Assembly (NCBI GenBank): GCA_037190845.1
Contig: JBBCJI010000027.1
Coordinates: 1-64,000, forward strand
Direction: 5' to 3'
Length of the DNA: 64,000 nucleotides
DNA from: JBEBVQ01 sp037190845
GTDB taxonomy: Bacteria; Bacteroidota; Bacteroidia; Chitinophagales; Chitinophagaceae
A model generated the notes under the pieces. That model did not search any database, was not told the DNA's origin, and saw only the letters and a list, made by a program, of their open reading frames with translations. A program made the translations under genes and the position numbers. This document shows, piece by piece, positions 63,565 to 64,000 of this stretch (position 1 is its first letter; every line of letters begins with the position of its first letter).

Positions 63565-64000
63565 CTACTGCCTGATGATCTTCTGCGTAACCCTCCCGGA
63601 TGCGGTAGTGATCTGCAGCAGGTAGATACCGGAAGGACCGTCCAGTTTCATTGCTGCGAATTGCTGACCCGTAATCTCATGCACAGCCAGCCTGCGGCCA
63701 TGCAGATCATACACTTCCATAACGGCATCTGCAGGATATCCCAGATCAATCATAAGCATACCCGTTGTAGGGTTAGGAAAAACCGAATATCGCGCAGGAT
63801 GCTCCCGGCGCTCATACACCCCTGCAGGCGGATCGCAGGAGATCTCGGTCACAAAGGCGCTGCCGGTAGTGGCTGCCGCTTCCGCCCTGATATTCCCGAA
63901 AGTAGCCGACGGCCCGTAAAAGAGGCCGGTTGCATACACACGCCCGCCGGCATCAGCAGCCAGCAGCGGATGCTCAAAATGATTAGCCTGCCACGATCTG
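63565..64000 (-). CDS. T9SS type-A sorting protein, partial (runs off the window)
   Basis: The frame is open through the window edge, so the N-terminus is missing and only 145 residues are seen. They end in the same module as the gene at 61799: HPLLAADAGGRVYATG, then CDPPAGV, VFPNPTTGMLMIDLGYP and KIIRQ at the stop. A start codon inside the window (GTG at 63937-63939) is not real because the conserved sequence begins before it. It is the tandem paralogue of the preceding gene. Confidence 0.85.
   Translation of the reverse strand, partial: RSWQANHFEHPLLAADAGGRVYATGLFYGPSATFGNIRAEAAATTGSAFVTEISCDPPAGVYERREHPARYSVFPNPTTGMLMIDLGYPADAVMEVYDLHGRRLAVHEITGQQFAAMKLDGPSGIYLLQITTASGRVTQKIIRQ

Overview
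The window is chromosomal DNA from a member of the Bacteroidota, most likely a Chitinophagales/Chitinophaga-type organism. The evidence is: seven proteins with type IX secretion (T9SS) sorting ends, promoters of the Bacteroidota form TAnnTTTG, TPR- and propeller-type sensor kinases, and outer-membrane barrels ending in aromatic residues. Genes are closely packed. No rRNA, CRISPR array, phage or complete insertion sequence is visible.

Layout. 1-6.8 kb: the tail of an unidentified gene, fabG and fabH of fatty-acid synthesis, a CpsB-like phosphatase, a TIGR02757 protein, TerC, the tRNA-modification enzyme MtaB and tRNA-Lys(CTT). 7-12.2 kb: a membrane GT39-like and a soluble GT4-like glycosyltransferase, a pRiA4b ORF-3-like protein followed directly by a MITE-like element, and miaA. 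12.2-17 kb: an ECF-type sigma factor with a membrane-anchored trypsin-like protease that has an anti-sigma-like N-terminus, then a TPR histidine kinase with its NarL-type regulator. 17-22.8 kb: two large T9SS cargo proteins. 22.8-33.7 kb: dnaJ/grpE, a FemAB/GNAT-like protein, a LolE/FtsX-type permease, a tandem pair of outer-membrane proteins, purM divergent from a ZIP transporter, a TraB/GumN protein, a glucosaminidase-LysM lipoprotein with a TTG start, and a small barrel. 34-39.2 kb: an OmpH / amino-acid permease / RfaE-type kinase operon, ribF, and an unknown protein. 39.3-51.4 kb: three large T9SS cargo genes, then a propeller histidine kinase and its LuxR-type regulator. 51.5-64 kb: padR-pspC, a small conserved protein, an AraC regulator, a 2013-residue alpha-2-macroglobulin with an intact thioester motif, a lipoprotein, and two tandem T9SS proteins with nearly identical ends, the last cut by the window edge.

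The two-component systems, the sigma/protease pair and padR-pspC make this a region rich in envelope sensing. The cargo proteins, barrels, lipoproteins and alpha-2-macroglobulin are the envelope products.

The least ordinary material lies between the genes. There are four copies of a palindromic repeat with a conserved loop, four copies of a GGCGGC...GCCGCC hairpin, two elements bounded by matched inverted repeats (10948-11239 and 52591-53070), and several spacers made of short words arranged as inverted repeats. These look like non-autonomous mobile or REP-type sequences plus terminators.
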